Assembly: GCA_963971285.1 (NCBI GenBank)
Contig: OZ020258.1
Location: forward strand, 12,482,614-12,546,613
Direction: 5' to 3'
DNA length: 64,000 bases
DNA from: Astropecten irregularis
Lineage: Eukaryota; Echinodermata; Asteroidea; Paxillosida; Astropectinidae
Positions 54,640 to 64,000 of the stretch are shown in pieces (position 1 is the first letter of the stretch; every line of letters starts with the position of its first letter). A program made the position numbers and the translations under genes. The notes under the pieces were generated by a model. That model searched no databases. It saw only the letters and a list, made by a program, of their open reading frames with translations, and was not told the DNA's origin.

Positions 54640-54794
54640 CTGAGGAAAAAAACAAAAAGAGAATAAGAAGAAGAAAGATCATTCCAATGAACTTTCTATA
54701 AAATCGTTTTATCCATGTTTTAAGAAAAACAGGTTCTCAGGTTGCAGTATTGCCAAAGACACATATCAGAAAATGACTGACTATGTTATAACTA

Positions 54795-55450
54795 TAATCA
54801 TCAAATAACCACAAGGGAAATTGACTGAATTTAAAGTCATTGAAAAGTGAACAAAGAAACATTGACTGGAGCAGGATTCAAACTGGCGACCTCCTAACAG
54901 GCGCTCCACCAACTGAGCTATCCAGCCCTACGTTGGTGGTGCCCCAAATAGTCAACTATCTTTGTTCGTTTGGCAGTCAGAAGCCATGAAACCATGCACA
55001 CACATGACACACCGCTATATTCCAGGGATAATTTCATCGATACATGCAGCAATGCTGCAACCTGAGAATAACCACAAGGAAATTGTTATAACTAGATAGC
55101 CATTTATGCGCTGTGTGTTGACACAGTGAATATCATCAAAGGAGACTTGAAAATATATTGTACAATTCAAAACATTTAAAGTGGAAAACAAAAATTGCAA
55201 TTCAGGTTAAAAGTAGAAAAAAAAAGATTTCAGATAAAAATTGAAAAAGTTGCATCTCAGGAAAATGATCCTTGGGATAAAGCAGTATGTGCATGGTTTC
55301 ATGGTTTCTGACTGCCAAACGAACCAAGATAATTGACTATTAGGGACACCACCAACATAGAGCTGGGTAGCTCGGTTGGTAAAAGCGACACGACGGTACG
55401 GTATTCCGGAGGTCGCAGGTTCGAATCCCACTCCAGTCAATGTATCTTTG
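54795..55450. mobile_element. Two SINE family S copies in opposite orientation
   Basis: A minus-oriented copy (54795-55080) shows AATCATCAAATAACCACAAG, GGATTCAAACTGGCGACCTC and CACCAACTGAGCTATCCAGC. A plus-oriented copy (55255-55450) shows GCTGGGTAGCTCGGTTGGTA and GGTTCGAATCCCACTCCAGT. The pair could form a large hairpin in the transcript. DDX43 intron 6. Confidence 0.75.
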
Positions 55451-55797
55451 TTATAAAATTTGATGAATTATGAATGGTGGGAGTTCACTGATGTAACAGG
55501 GAAAATGTCACAAATCGTGCATCAACTTGGTGGAATACAAGCTAAATGGAAGCCCTTCTTTCAGCAAAAGTCCCTAAATCCAAATCCTGGCAAACACGGA
55601 GTCGATTTCACGAAGCCTGCGATCGATCATAACTCGAGTTACGAAGGATAACCCATCGTATCACATGTAGGGCTGCAATGCATCATAAGCCCTACGATTG
55701 ATAGTAAGTTACAATGTGTTTGGTGAAATCGTCCCATGATCTGCATAGCAGCTTCCTTCACTCAGTGAAAGCACAACAAAAAGCTATTGTTACTCAC

Positions 55798-55871
55798 CTA
55801 TGATGATCTCAACACCTTTCTGTACCACGTTTATCTGCTCTCGGCGGTTCCCACCTCCATACACACACACA
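55798..55871 (-). CDS. DDX43: DDX43 exon 6 of the visible set (GG motif)
   Basis: Acceptor ATGTGGTCAG precedes TGTGTG; donor CATAG precedes GTGAGT. It encodes VCVYGGGNRREQINVVQKGV, then EIII. VYGGGNR is a DDX43 signature around the conserved GG motif. The exon begins with a TG dinucleotide run that may vary in length. Confidence 0.93.
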
Positions 55872-56089
55872 CTGACCACATGGGGATGAGAGGAACAGAA
55901 ATACTGAGTTAAAGGGAGCATATAGGATCAAATCTTGATTTGCTTGAAAAACCCAGCATCTGATGAACCAAGATTTCCCATGGTGACAGTTTACACTGTT
56001 TACAAACTGTTGAATCCATTTTCTGTCTCAAACTCAATAATTTTTTTGTCATCTGAACGATTTTTGGAACAAACATAAAGGACACCCTC

Positions 56090-56415
56090 ACATCAGTTGT
56101 TTTAGTTATCCCCTTCCATTCGAGGTATATGAGGATGGTGCTGGTAGAAACATACCGTTAAAATATTTCCACCTGAAATGCTGTATTTATCCAGAAATTA
56201 GTAAAACAAAGACCAAAAACAGTTTTGATCTCAGGGTAAGATCAAAACCATTCTTCATGTTATATAATAAAAAATGAGTTTGGTTTTCGCTATTTTCTCG
56301 TGACTCAGATGTCTGATTGAGCTCAAATTTTCACAGGTTTATTATTTCATGTATATGTTTGATCAGACAAAGTATGAGTGCTGTCCTGTGACCTTTACCA
56401 ATCATGTATTGTACC
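56090..56415. mobile_element. MITE family B copy
   Basis: Landmarks are AGAAACATACCGTTAAAATA, TTTTGATCTCAGGGTAAGAT, TTCTCGTGACTCAGATGTCT and the end CCAATCATGTATTGTACCTTAA. DDX43 intron 5. A fragment of SINE (as at 51523) adjoins at 56416-56490. Confidence 0.75.
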
Positions 56416-56546
56416 TTAACCCATGGCTGGATTCGAAATCCACAATCTGTACATTGACCACAAGATATTGAGTACGACACGCCAAACTACTAAGAAAAAG
56501 GAACAAATACTAATATTGGGAGTGAAATGAAGAAGATCTTGTGTTA

Positions 56547-56794
<248 letters not shown>

Positions 56795-57110
56795 CAGTGT
56801 TGTAGTCGAGTACTTTTTTCCGAGTACCAAGTACTGCCGAGTACTTTGACTGCTGAGTACCAAGACAGGTCGAGTACTTTGCCAATCGAGTACTGGTTTC
56901 CGAGTACAAGTACTTGTGCACCCGAGTACAAGTACGAGTACAAGTACTTATCTTCCGAGTACGAGTACGTGTACAAGTACTTATATTCCAAAAAAAACCT
57001 GTAGCATTTGACTCCATTCTGCACAAATTCTCGGTATTCTTTGAATCCAAATTGAACAACAGTCGATGTGGACGACGTGCCTACAGCTGATCTAAAAATG
57101 GTGGTCAACA
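56795..57110. mobile_element. GAGTAC-rich element with CAGTGTTGTA terminus
   Basis: It begins CAGTGTTGTAGTCGAGTACT and contains many CGAGTAC and GAGTACAAGTAC words, like the element at 41430-42002. The opposite terminus was not found, so the right boundary is approximate. DDX43 intron 4. Confidence 0.6.
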
Positions 57111-57344
57111 CACGTGGCTATGCGCGTTGCAACAGTAATACGTTACAATGACATAAACGCCAGGCACGGCGAAGACTATTTTCCAGACTCAACTATTCAT
57201 AAGCATGTAATTTCTATATGCTAGATTCGATTCGTTGTTAGAATGCTCAGATCCACGAACACCACTACAACGAGCACCGCTATACTGGACATTTGGCTAC
57301 TTCGAACATCATCCTTGGTTCCCAATTTTTTGAGTACAATATAA

Positions 57345-57850
57345 AAGACTTTATAAGAAATACTTTGGTCTTTTTTCATTGTTTTCTAAGAAAGTGGGCA
57401 ACATATAGGACTGAAATTTCCACAGATGACTGTTGCTGTATCTTCCTTAATATTTTTTCCCATGAATCTGTATTTCTTTGATAATATCCAAAGTATGATA
57501 TTACCTTTAAGACAATACAGCATCAAAATACAATTCCATTGTGTTTCTGTATTAAATGCAGGGATATGTAATTAAGAGTTAAAGGTAATATTATGCATTG
57601 GTTTTTGTCAAAGAAATGCAGTTTCATGGGCAAAAATATAGAGAAAAGATTCAGTAACAGTCATCTGTAAAATTCCCTGTCGACTTAAAAAAAGTCAATA
57701 AAAGAAAAGATTAGTATTTGTGAAAACTTTTCACTGTTATTTTTTATCTTCCGAAGATCAAAGTTGTTTTTGGTCATTGGTTTTACTCTTTTCTGGATAA
57801 ATACAGAAAAATGTTAACGGTTTGTTTCTACCAACATGACCAAGATAAAA
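57345..57850. mobile_element. Two partial MITE family A copies
   Basis: The first (57345-57512) runs from TTTTTTCATTGTTTTCTAAG to CCAAAGTATGATATTACCTT. The second (57583-57850) is inverted, from TTAAAGGTAATATTATGCAT to GGTTTGTTTCTACCAACATG. They lie tail to tail, as if one copy had been rearranged. DDX43 intron 4. Confidence 0.65.
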
Positions 57851-58070
57851 AATGAGACAGCTATTCCCACACAATTTGGCGTAACAATTGCAGCAGTTTT
57901 TCGTAATTTTCTACTGTTTCCAACACATTTGATCAATTGAGCTAAACATTTCATTGGTTTGCTTTTATTTATTACATGACAAACCAAATTATGAGCAGCC
58001 TGCAGTTGCTTTGTCACCTTTACCAATGTTGTAACATGCCCTTTAATTTATAGACTCAGGACTAGGCTTA

Positions 58071-58492
58071 AGAATCGATTCCAAATTTAGAATCGGAATT
58101 GTGATTCCACTTTGTTGAGGAATCGATTCTGTGAATTGATAAATTTTGAGTTTTGAGTTTCGATTCCAAAATGCGCTGAGCCATTCTTAGGTTGTTGGAT
58201 CGTTGAACCAACTGAAACAATTCTGACATTCTTCAAAGAAACAAAGCCTGGCTGATTTTTACGCATCAAAGAACTTAATCACGTGCAGCACTGTCTGTGT
58301 TTTGTCTGCAAAACCACAGTGCTGTTTCGATATGAACTCCGCACGTTACCTCCCAAAGTTTGCCATCATTTCAATGTTATTTTTGCCGGCGAAAATTGGA
58401 ATCGATTCCGAATGGAATCGCGATTCCAGCCTGGAATTGGAATCAATTCTGAAAATGCTAGAATCGCCCAAGCCTACTTAGGACCAGACAAT
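58071..58492. mobile_element. TIR element rich in GAATCGATTCC
   Basis: The left TAGGCTTAAGAATCGATTCC and right GGAATCGCGATTCC..TAGAATCGCCCAAGCCTACT are inverse. The sub-terminal parts carry several palindromic AATCGATT words. About 420 bp. It ends 87 bases from DDX43 exon 4. Confidence 0.7.
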
Positions 58493-58577
58493 TTTGACAT
58501 GGACCCCTTCGTAATCTCTACAGAAGTTGCCAAAACCACAGTGCAACATTGTGAAGCAATCTTTTTCTTTTGACTCA

Positions 58578-58736
<159 letters not shown>

Positions 58737-58844
58737 CTAGGTGAGAAACTGAATGTGCACTGAGCCATATGAAGGGACCCAAGACTATATTAGACCAGAG
58801 AAGGACCTGAGGCAATGACCACAAGCCAAGGGCACCAAAAGAAA

Positions 58845-59376
58845 GGGTACGTTCGGACAGCGTGTTAAATTCGCTAAAACAACTGTTTTAACCCGATCAG
58901 TTTTAGCAATATGTGTCTGGACGCTCTAAAACAGTTATTTATCTAAAACAGATCGATTTTATCCGCCGCTAAAACACCAAAGTTAAAACTGCTCAGGAGG
59001 AGGGTTTAGTGCTTAAAACCGATCGAGTTTACTGCCAAAACGCTGTCGGGACAGAATAACTTTCCGACATCCTGTTTCAGTGCAGAGAAGCCTGGAAGCT
59101 GGTTACGCAACACCTGTTGTGGCGCGCTTATTTATAAGCAACACACAGATCAATCCGCGCGCTTTATTTTATAACTGGAAGCCCGTACGGGGTCAAGGCA
59201 CAGTGCATGACCTCTTAAACCAAAAATAAAACCGATCTGTTTTAACTGCAAACAGTAAAATGCTGTATGGTCACAACAGAATTTTAACTTACGACTTACC
59301 CCCCCCCCCCCCCCCCCCCGGTTGCCAAGCTGTTTAACTCAATTGGTTTTAAATAAAAGGCTGTCTGAATGTACCC
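58845..59376. mobile_element. TIR element (GGGTACGTTCGGACAG) containing a poly-C tract
   Basis: GGGTACGTTCGGACAGCGTG faces GGCTGTCTGAATGTACCC in inverse across about 530 bp. The interior has many AAAACTGATC / CGATCGGTTTTA-type words in both orientations. A run of about 20 C lies near 59300-59320. DDX43 intron 3, next to the 21-bp array. Confidence 0.75.
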
Positions 59377-59401
59377 AAAGACTTAGTTCAACAATGTTCT
59401 A

Positions 59402-60152
59402 ATGATCACCTGGGGCACCAAGGCAATGACCCGGGGCACCAAGGCAATGACCAGGTGCACAAAGGCAATGACCAGGGGCACCGAGGCAATGACCAGATGC
59501 ACCAAGGCAATGACCAGGGGCACCGAGGCAATGACCAGGGGCACCAAGGCAATGACCAGGAGCACCGAGGCAATGACCAGGGGCACCGAGGCAATGACCA
59601 GGGGCACCAAGGCAATGACCCTGGGCACCAAGGCAATGACCCGGGGCACCAAGGCAATGACTAGGTGCACCAAGGCAATGACCAGGTGCACCAAGGCAAT
59701 AACCAAGGGCACCAAGGCGATGACCAGGGGCACCAAGGCGATGACCAGGGGCACCAAGGCAATGACCAGGGGCACCAGACAATGACCAGGGGTACCAAGG
59801 CAATGACCAGGGGCACCAAGGCAATGACCCGGGGCACCGAGGCAATGACCAGGGGCACCGAGGCAATGACCAGGGGCACCAAGGCAATGATCAGGGGCAC
59901 CAAGGCAATGATCAGGGGCACATGATCAGGGGCACCAAGGCAATGACCAGGGGCACCAAGGCAATGACCAGGGGCACCAAGGCAATGATCAGGGGCACCA
60001 AGGCAATCATCTGGGGCACTGAGGCAATGATCAGGGGCACCAAGGCAATGATCAGGGGCACCAAGGCAATGACCAGGGGCACCAAGGCAATGATCAGGGG
60101 CACCAAGGCAATGACCAGGGGCACCAAGGCAATGATCAGGGGCACCTGGCAA
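59402..60152. repeat. 21-bp minisatellite, about 35 copies, in DDX43 intron
   Basis: The unit is CAATGACCAGGGGCACCAAGG with variants GATCAGG, CCCGGGG and CACCGAGG. As 21 is seven codons, all six frames stay open over long stretches. Two units with deletions (59780 and 59920) shift the phase. The array ends about 35 bases from exon 3. Confidence 0.95.
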
Positions 60153-60187
60153 TGACCAGCTCGGAAAATTGAAACTTCCTTAAATAC

Positions 60188-60243
60188 CTGAATGGCGGAG
60201 GGCTTCTCAAATTTCTGTTTACGGATTTCTCTCAAAATCTCGG
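60188..60243 (-). CDS. DDX43: DDX43 exon 3 of the visible set (Q motif)
   Basis: Acceptor TTTCCTGCAG precedes CCGAGA; donor ATTCAG precedes GTATTT. It encodes (P)EILREIRKQKFEKPSAIQ. The aromatic F upstream and the conserved Q of KPSAIQ form the adenine-sensing Q motif. Phase 1 in, 0 out. Confidence 0.93.
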
Positions 60244-60445
60244 CTGCAGGAAAGAACAGAAATTGGAAAAAAATATTTTTTTAAATGTTATGATGAGACA
60301 TTTTGAAATTTGAAAGAAATTTAAAATTTGTCAGCAACTTAAACCTAGGTTAATACAGTGGAGCGTCACTATATGAACTATAATGAACATGGCGCAGAAT
60401 CGCATAAATTGTCTGTTAGAGAGGTTTTTCATTACAGTGATTTAA

Positions 60446-60800
60446 AGGTAAAACATACTTTGTTTTTTTGTCAAAGAAATACAGATTCATGGGCAAAAAT
60501 ACTAAGGAAGATATAGTATTAACAGTCATCTGTGAAAATTCCAGTCCCATACGGGACCCACTTTTTGAGAAAACAGTGAAAAACGGCCACGGTATTTCTG
60601 AACCTTCAGAAGATCAAAATTCTTAATTTGGCCATTGGGTTTACTCTTTTCTGGATAAATACAGCATTTCAGGCAGAAACATTTTTATGGTATGTTTCTA
60701 CCATCACCATCTTTATCCCTGTATAAAGTTATGGGTAAATCTGTGGAGATTTCTGTTTTGGTATGCTACCAAAGTATGATAGTACATGTACCTTTAAACT
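60446..60800. mobile_element. MITE family A copy, full length, inverted
   Basis: The copy runs from TTTAAAGGTAAAACATACTT through CACTTTTTGAGAAAACAGTG and GGTATGTTTCTACCATCACC to ACCAAAGTATGATAG and TACCTTTAAA. DDX43 intron 2. Confidence 0.8.
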
Positions 60801-61125
60801 ACAATGTTCGGTATGTTTAGTACTGTACACAAAAACTGGGAGCCAAGGATGTTGCTCTGTATAGCCAAATGTTTGCTATAGCGGTGTTCATTAGGCTATA
60901 GCAGCATTCCGCTGCATCTCCAAAGCAAGACAGTTTTTAAGCCCTAGTCCAGCAGGGTCATAATTCTCTAAAAAACACCATCAGTTTATTTGTCAAGTGT
61001 ATTATTATTATTTGGTGCCAAATTATCCTTAGAAAAATAATGATTAAATATTCAACAAAAGTTGCGCTTATTCAACCATTTACCATTTACTGCTGTTGAG
61101 GGCGCTGTTGTTCTTTTTTGGGGAT

Positions 61126-61431
61126 GTGACGTCATGACAGGTACTCATCCAGCTAGCTAGCTACAGCTCATACAACTTTACCACTGTGATTACGTACAGT
61201 GTACGTGGCGGCCGTGCCATTGAATAAATTGCATTTAATATTGAGTTATAGGTAGCTGCACACGAACATCAGAGAAAAAGTGTCACTATCTATCGCCGTG
61301 TGTGTGTGGTTTATTTGTGGAGGTAGGAAAGGTGTAATGTAGGCCCACATGTAGAGTACAGTATAGTACATGTACACTATGCATTGTGTGCTGCGGCCGG
61401 CTAGCTGAACAAGTACCTGTCATGACGTCAC
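61126..61431. mobile_element. 306-bp element with perfect 20-bp TIR
   Basis: GTGACGTCATGACAGGTACT at 61126-61145 is exactly inverted at 61412-61431. Each terminus contains the octamer TGACGTCA. Sub-terminal CAGCTAGCTAGC / GGCCGGCTAGCTG also mirror. No open frame. DDX43 intron 2. Confidence 0.88.
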
Positions 61432-61576
61432 TGGTCGTAATTCATAATATGCAAATGAGAGGCATGGCGAACCAGGTTTTTTTATGAACTCTCGACAGTA
61501 GATCCAAATTAATGGCTGTGACTACGGCTGTTGCTATGGGCAACAGTGTGGCTATCTGCTCTGAGGCTAGGCATGG

Positions 61577-61869
61577 GCCCAATTTCATGGAATCTGTTAC
61601 GGCCTATTTTTGTGCTAACGGACTCTGCTACGCGTGGAATCTATTTCATGGAATCCGTAAGCAAGACTCTCGGTAATAGCGAAGAATTTCTAGGATAATC
61701 GCTATCATTTTCTGCTAACGGGCTGTCGTATGCATCCTGCACAAATTCCTTGCTTACCGTTACCAAAAAGGAAACTCTTTCATGAAATACGCTAACCGTA
61801 ACCAAAAAAATTCTGCTACCGTAAGCGAAGAATTTTTGCTAACGGTAACGGATTCCATGAAATTGGGCC
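61577..61869. mobile_element. MITE of the GGCCCAATTTCATGGAAT type
   Basis: GGGCCCAATTTCATGGAATC and its inverse GATTCCATGAAATTGGGCCA (written from the right) enclose about 290 bp. The interior has several GCTAACGG/CCGTTAGC-like words (CTGTTACGG, GCTAACGGTAACGG). DDX43 intron 2. Confidence 0.78.
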
Positions 61870-62017
61870 ATGGGCTACACATAAAAACACACAAGCATAG
61901 TAACAGTTTCAGCCATAGCCGTCAAATCACATCTAGCTTAAAACATCAAAACTTGTAAAAGACCTGTTGGACCGGATTGGACAGCGCTATCAGAAATAAT
62001 TTTATGATTGTACTCAC

Positions 62018-62115
62018 GATAATGTTGGAAAGCTTGCTCAAACGTCGTGACTGGCTTGGGTATAGGTCTGGGATTCTCGTTTTTATCTTCGTCAACTATT
62101 AAACTCAGTTCATCT
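62018..62115 (-). CDS. DDX43: DDX43 exon 2 of the visible set
   Basis: Acceptor CTTTTGATCCAG precedes AGATGA; donor TTATC precedes GTGAGT. It encodes (R)DELSLIVDEDKNENPRPIPK, then PVTTFEQAFQHY. The RPIP-P-TF pattern lies upstream of the Q motif in DEAD-box proteins of this group. Phase 2 in, 1 out. Confidence 0.9.
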
Positions 62116-62184
62116 CTGGATCAAAAGAACGGACAAAAAATTTACAAAAACAGAACGAGATCTGATATATCTCTATTAGTTCAT

Positions 62185-62750
62185 TTAACTCCAGGGGTCG
62201 CAGGTTCGAATCCCGCTCTAGTAAATTTTTATAATCATCAAATAACCACAAGGGAAACTGACTGAATTTTAAAGTCATTGAAAAGCCATGAAACCACACA
62301 CACACCGCCATACCCCAAGGTTGGCGGTTGGCTTCTGACTGCCAAACGAACAAAGATAATTGACTATTGACTACCACCAACGTAGGGCTGGATGGCTCAG
62401 TTGGTAAAGCGCGCCTGTATGGTATTCAAGAGGTCGCCGGTTCGAATCCCGCTCCAGTCATTTTTTCTTTGTTCACCTTTCAATGACTTACAATTAATCC
62501 AGTCAGTTTCCCATGTGGTTATTTGATGATTATTTTAATTAAAAAGCTGTATCCTCTTTGAGTGATTCCCCATGTACTGTTCTCAGGTTGCAGCATTGCT
62601 GCGTGTATCGGTGAAATGATCCTTGGGATATGGCGGTGTGTGCATGGTTTCATGGCTTCTGACTGCCAAACAAACAAAGATAATTGACTATTGGGGACAC
62701 CACCAACATAAGGCTGGATAGCTCAGTGCCGGTACAGTATTCCAGTGTGG
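62185..62750 (+). mobile_element. SINE family S cluster
   Basis: A box B remnant GGTCGCAGGTTCGAATCCCG is at about 62200. A near-complete plus-strand copy has GGCTGGATGGCTCAGTTGGT, GTCGCCGGTTCGAATCCCGC and its tail to about 62640. A truncated head (GGCTGGATAGCTCAGTGCCG) is at about 62710. The shared arm AATCATCAAATAACCACAAG appears at 62231. DDX43 intron 1. Confidence 0.75.
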
Positions 62751-62974
62751 CGGTCTCAGCTGTCTCCCAGTCTCAGCTGTCCCCCTGACGTAGCTAGACA
62801 TTGCACGCCACTTAAACAGACGACTTTCCCGTTGTTGTGTGCAGAGATGGCATGACCTATATTACCATATTTGGAAAGGGGAACCACTGAGACCGGGAGA
62901 CAGCTGAGACTGCCACACCGGGGGTGATGAAAATGAAAAAACTGCACAGAAAATGAGAGAAGGTTTTTACATAC

Positions 62975-63056
62975 CTGATCTGTCGTGCTTCTAGTTCCGT
63001 CATATTTTTGACGGCGGGCGATATGATGTAGAAATCTTTGACGACATCAGGATAAT
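62975..63056 (-). CDS. DDX43: DDX43 exon 1 of the visible set (first inside window)
   Basis: Acceptor TTGTTCTGAAAG precedes ATTATC; donor ATCAG precedes GTATGT. It encodes YPDVVKDFYIISPAVKNMTE, then LEARQI. The (K)DFY-E..V..M...E pattern matches the linker between the KH domain and the helicase core in DDX43. Entry phase 1 shows at least one further exon upstream, outside the window. Confidence 0.85.
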
Positions 63057-63644
63057 CTTTCAGAACAAAAAAGGAGAAAAGATATTGCAAACCTCAAAAC
63101 AAACACTAACCGTCACTTCGGACAACCATCCTCAAATTGAGTTGAACAAACTTTAGGGAACATATAGGATTTGCAAATTCTGCGTTTTCACAGAAGTGAA
63201 AGTCTTAAACTTCCTTATAGACGTTGTTTCATGTACCTTTTTACATTTTGTTCATCTGGATAGCAGAAATACGGCCGAAATAATCTTGCCCCCCTCTAAA
63301 TCCTTCACAGTTACATCACGCTTTCGAAATGCTAAAAACGATCTTTTTAAAAAACACTAAATCTTGATTTCCTTGAAAAACCCAGCATCTGATGAACCAA
63401 GATTTCCCATGGTGACTGTCTGCACTGTTTACGAACTGTTGAGTCCATTTTCTGTTTTAAACTCAATATTTTTTTGAGGAGGCCTTGCAAATACATGTAC
63501 TGTATGCTGCCTTTAAAAGCAAGATTTAAATTCAGCATTTGATATGTTCAATGTTTGAAACAATTTGGAGCGAAAAGATGCCCCAGATGACGAAAGATTG
63601 CATGTTTGTTTGCTTGTACTTGTACTCCTATCCAGTGTATTGAA

Positions 63645-64000
63645 GGTACAGTGCAGGATTGGTAACATACCCTTACAGAAATGTTCACAGATTTCCGTGT
63701 AACTTTCAGGGTATGAAGATGGTGCTGGTAGAAACATACCCTTAAAATATTTACGCCTAAAAAAGGAGTAAAACAATGACCGAAAACAGTTTTGATCTCG
63801 GGGTAAGATCAAAACCATTCTTTATCATGTTTATGTTTTATAAGAAAAACTGAGTCGGGTTTTCGCTATTTTCTTGTGACTCAGATGTCCGATTGAGCTC
63901 AAATTTTCACAGGTTTATCATTTCATGTACAATTGTACATATTTGATCAGACAAAGTGTGAGTGCTGTTCTGTGACCGTTACCAATCATATATTATACCT
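63645..64000. mobile_element. MITE family B copy, cut by window edge
   Basis: The copy starts AAGGTACAGTGCAGGATTGG and shows GAAATGTTCACAGATTTCCG, GTTTTGATCTCGGGGTAAGA and TGTGACCGTTACCAATCATA at the right edge. It would lie in the DDX43 intron upstream of the first visible exon. The stretch 63057-63644 otherwise shows no exon. Confidence 0.78.

Noticed and set aside
59383-60235. Several 77-163 codon frames on both strands over the 21-bp array as genes
   Set aside because: All frames are open because the unit is 21 bp; the encoded heptads show no functional pattern.
62390-62470. Functional tRNA gene on plus strand
   Set aside because: Good box A and B but an oversized anticodon loop and no paired acceptor stem; the sequence belongs to SINE family S.

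Overview
The window is eukaryotic DNA, AT-rich, with GT-AG introns and no prokaryotic-style gene packing. It carries parts of two protein-coding genes, both on the minus strand, in a dense background of short non-autonomous DNA transposons, tRNA-derived SINEs and tandem repeats. Gene content, intron style, frequent TAGGCCTA-like words and the type of repeats fit a marine invertebrate deuterostome. An echinoderm is my best guess, but this is inference; no species can be named from the sequence alone.

Region 1-31.7 kb holds a complete sacsin (SACS) gene read right to left. A probable non-coding first exon lies near 31.4-31.65 kb. The start codon is at 24534, followed by short coding exons at 24507-24534, 21090-21178 and 19423-19681, then one giant exon at 18656-5917. 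All junctions keep phase and give a 4371-residue protein. It has three sacsin-type HSP90-like ATPase repeats, a J domain with an HPD motif, and a C-terminal HEPN domain. The predicted protein starts only about 30 residues before the first ATPase repeat, so the N-terminal ubiquitin-like domain of vertebrate sacsin is not in this model. The first 5.7 kb lies downstream of the gene and contains only repeats.

Region 31.7-37.65 kb is intergenic and made largely of palindromic elements.

Region 37.65-63.06 kb holds the 3' fifteen coding exons of a DEAD-box RNA helicase that I identify as DDX43. All fourteen introns are GT-AG and the exons join in frame from just before the Q motif to the stop codon (561 residues). 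The N-terminal part, including the expected KH domain, lies beyond the right edge. The last exon adds a long Gly/Arg-rich (RGG/RG) tail.

The introns are notable. They hold an 81-bp minisatellite (about 25 copies), a 77-bp satellite (about 22 copies) that appears to derive from the end of a local MITE, a 21-bp minisatellite (about 35 copies), a 0.9-kb GAGCAGCAG-type repeat and a 1.8-kb foldback element. Several nested insertions have readable target-site duplications (8-bp hAT-like, TTAA piggyBac-like, 4-bp ATTT). Several of these repeats stop within 10-40 bases of an exon. I found no sign of a new enzymatic or defence system. The most original material is the repeat structure and the two domain-architecture differences in the genes.
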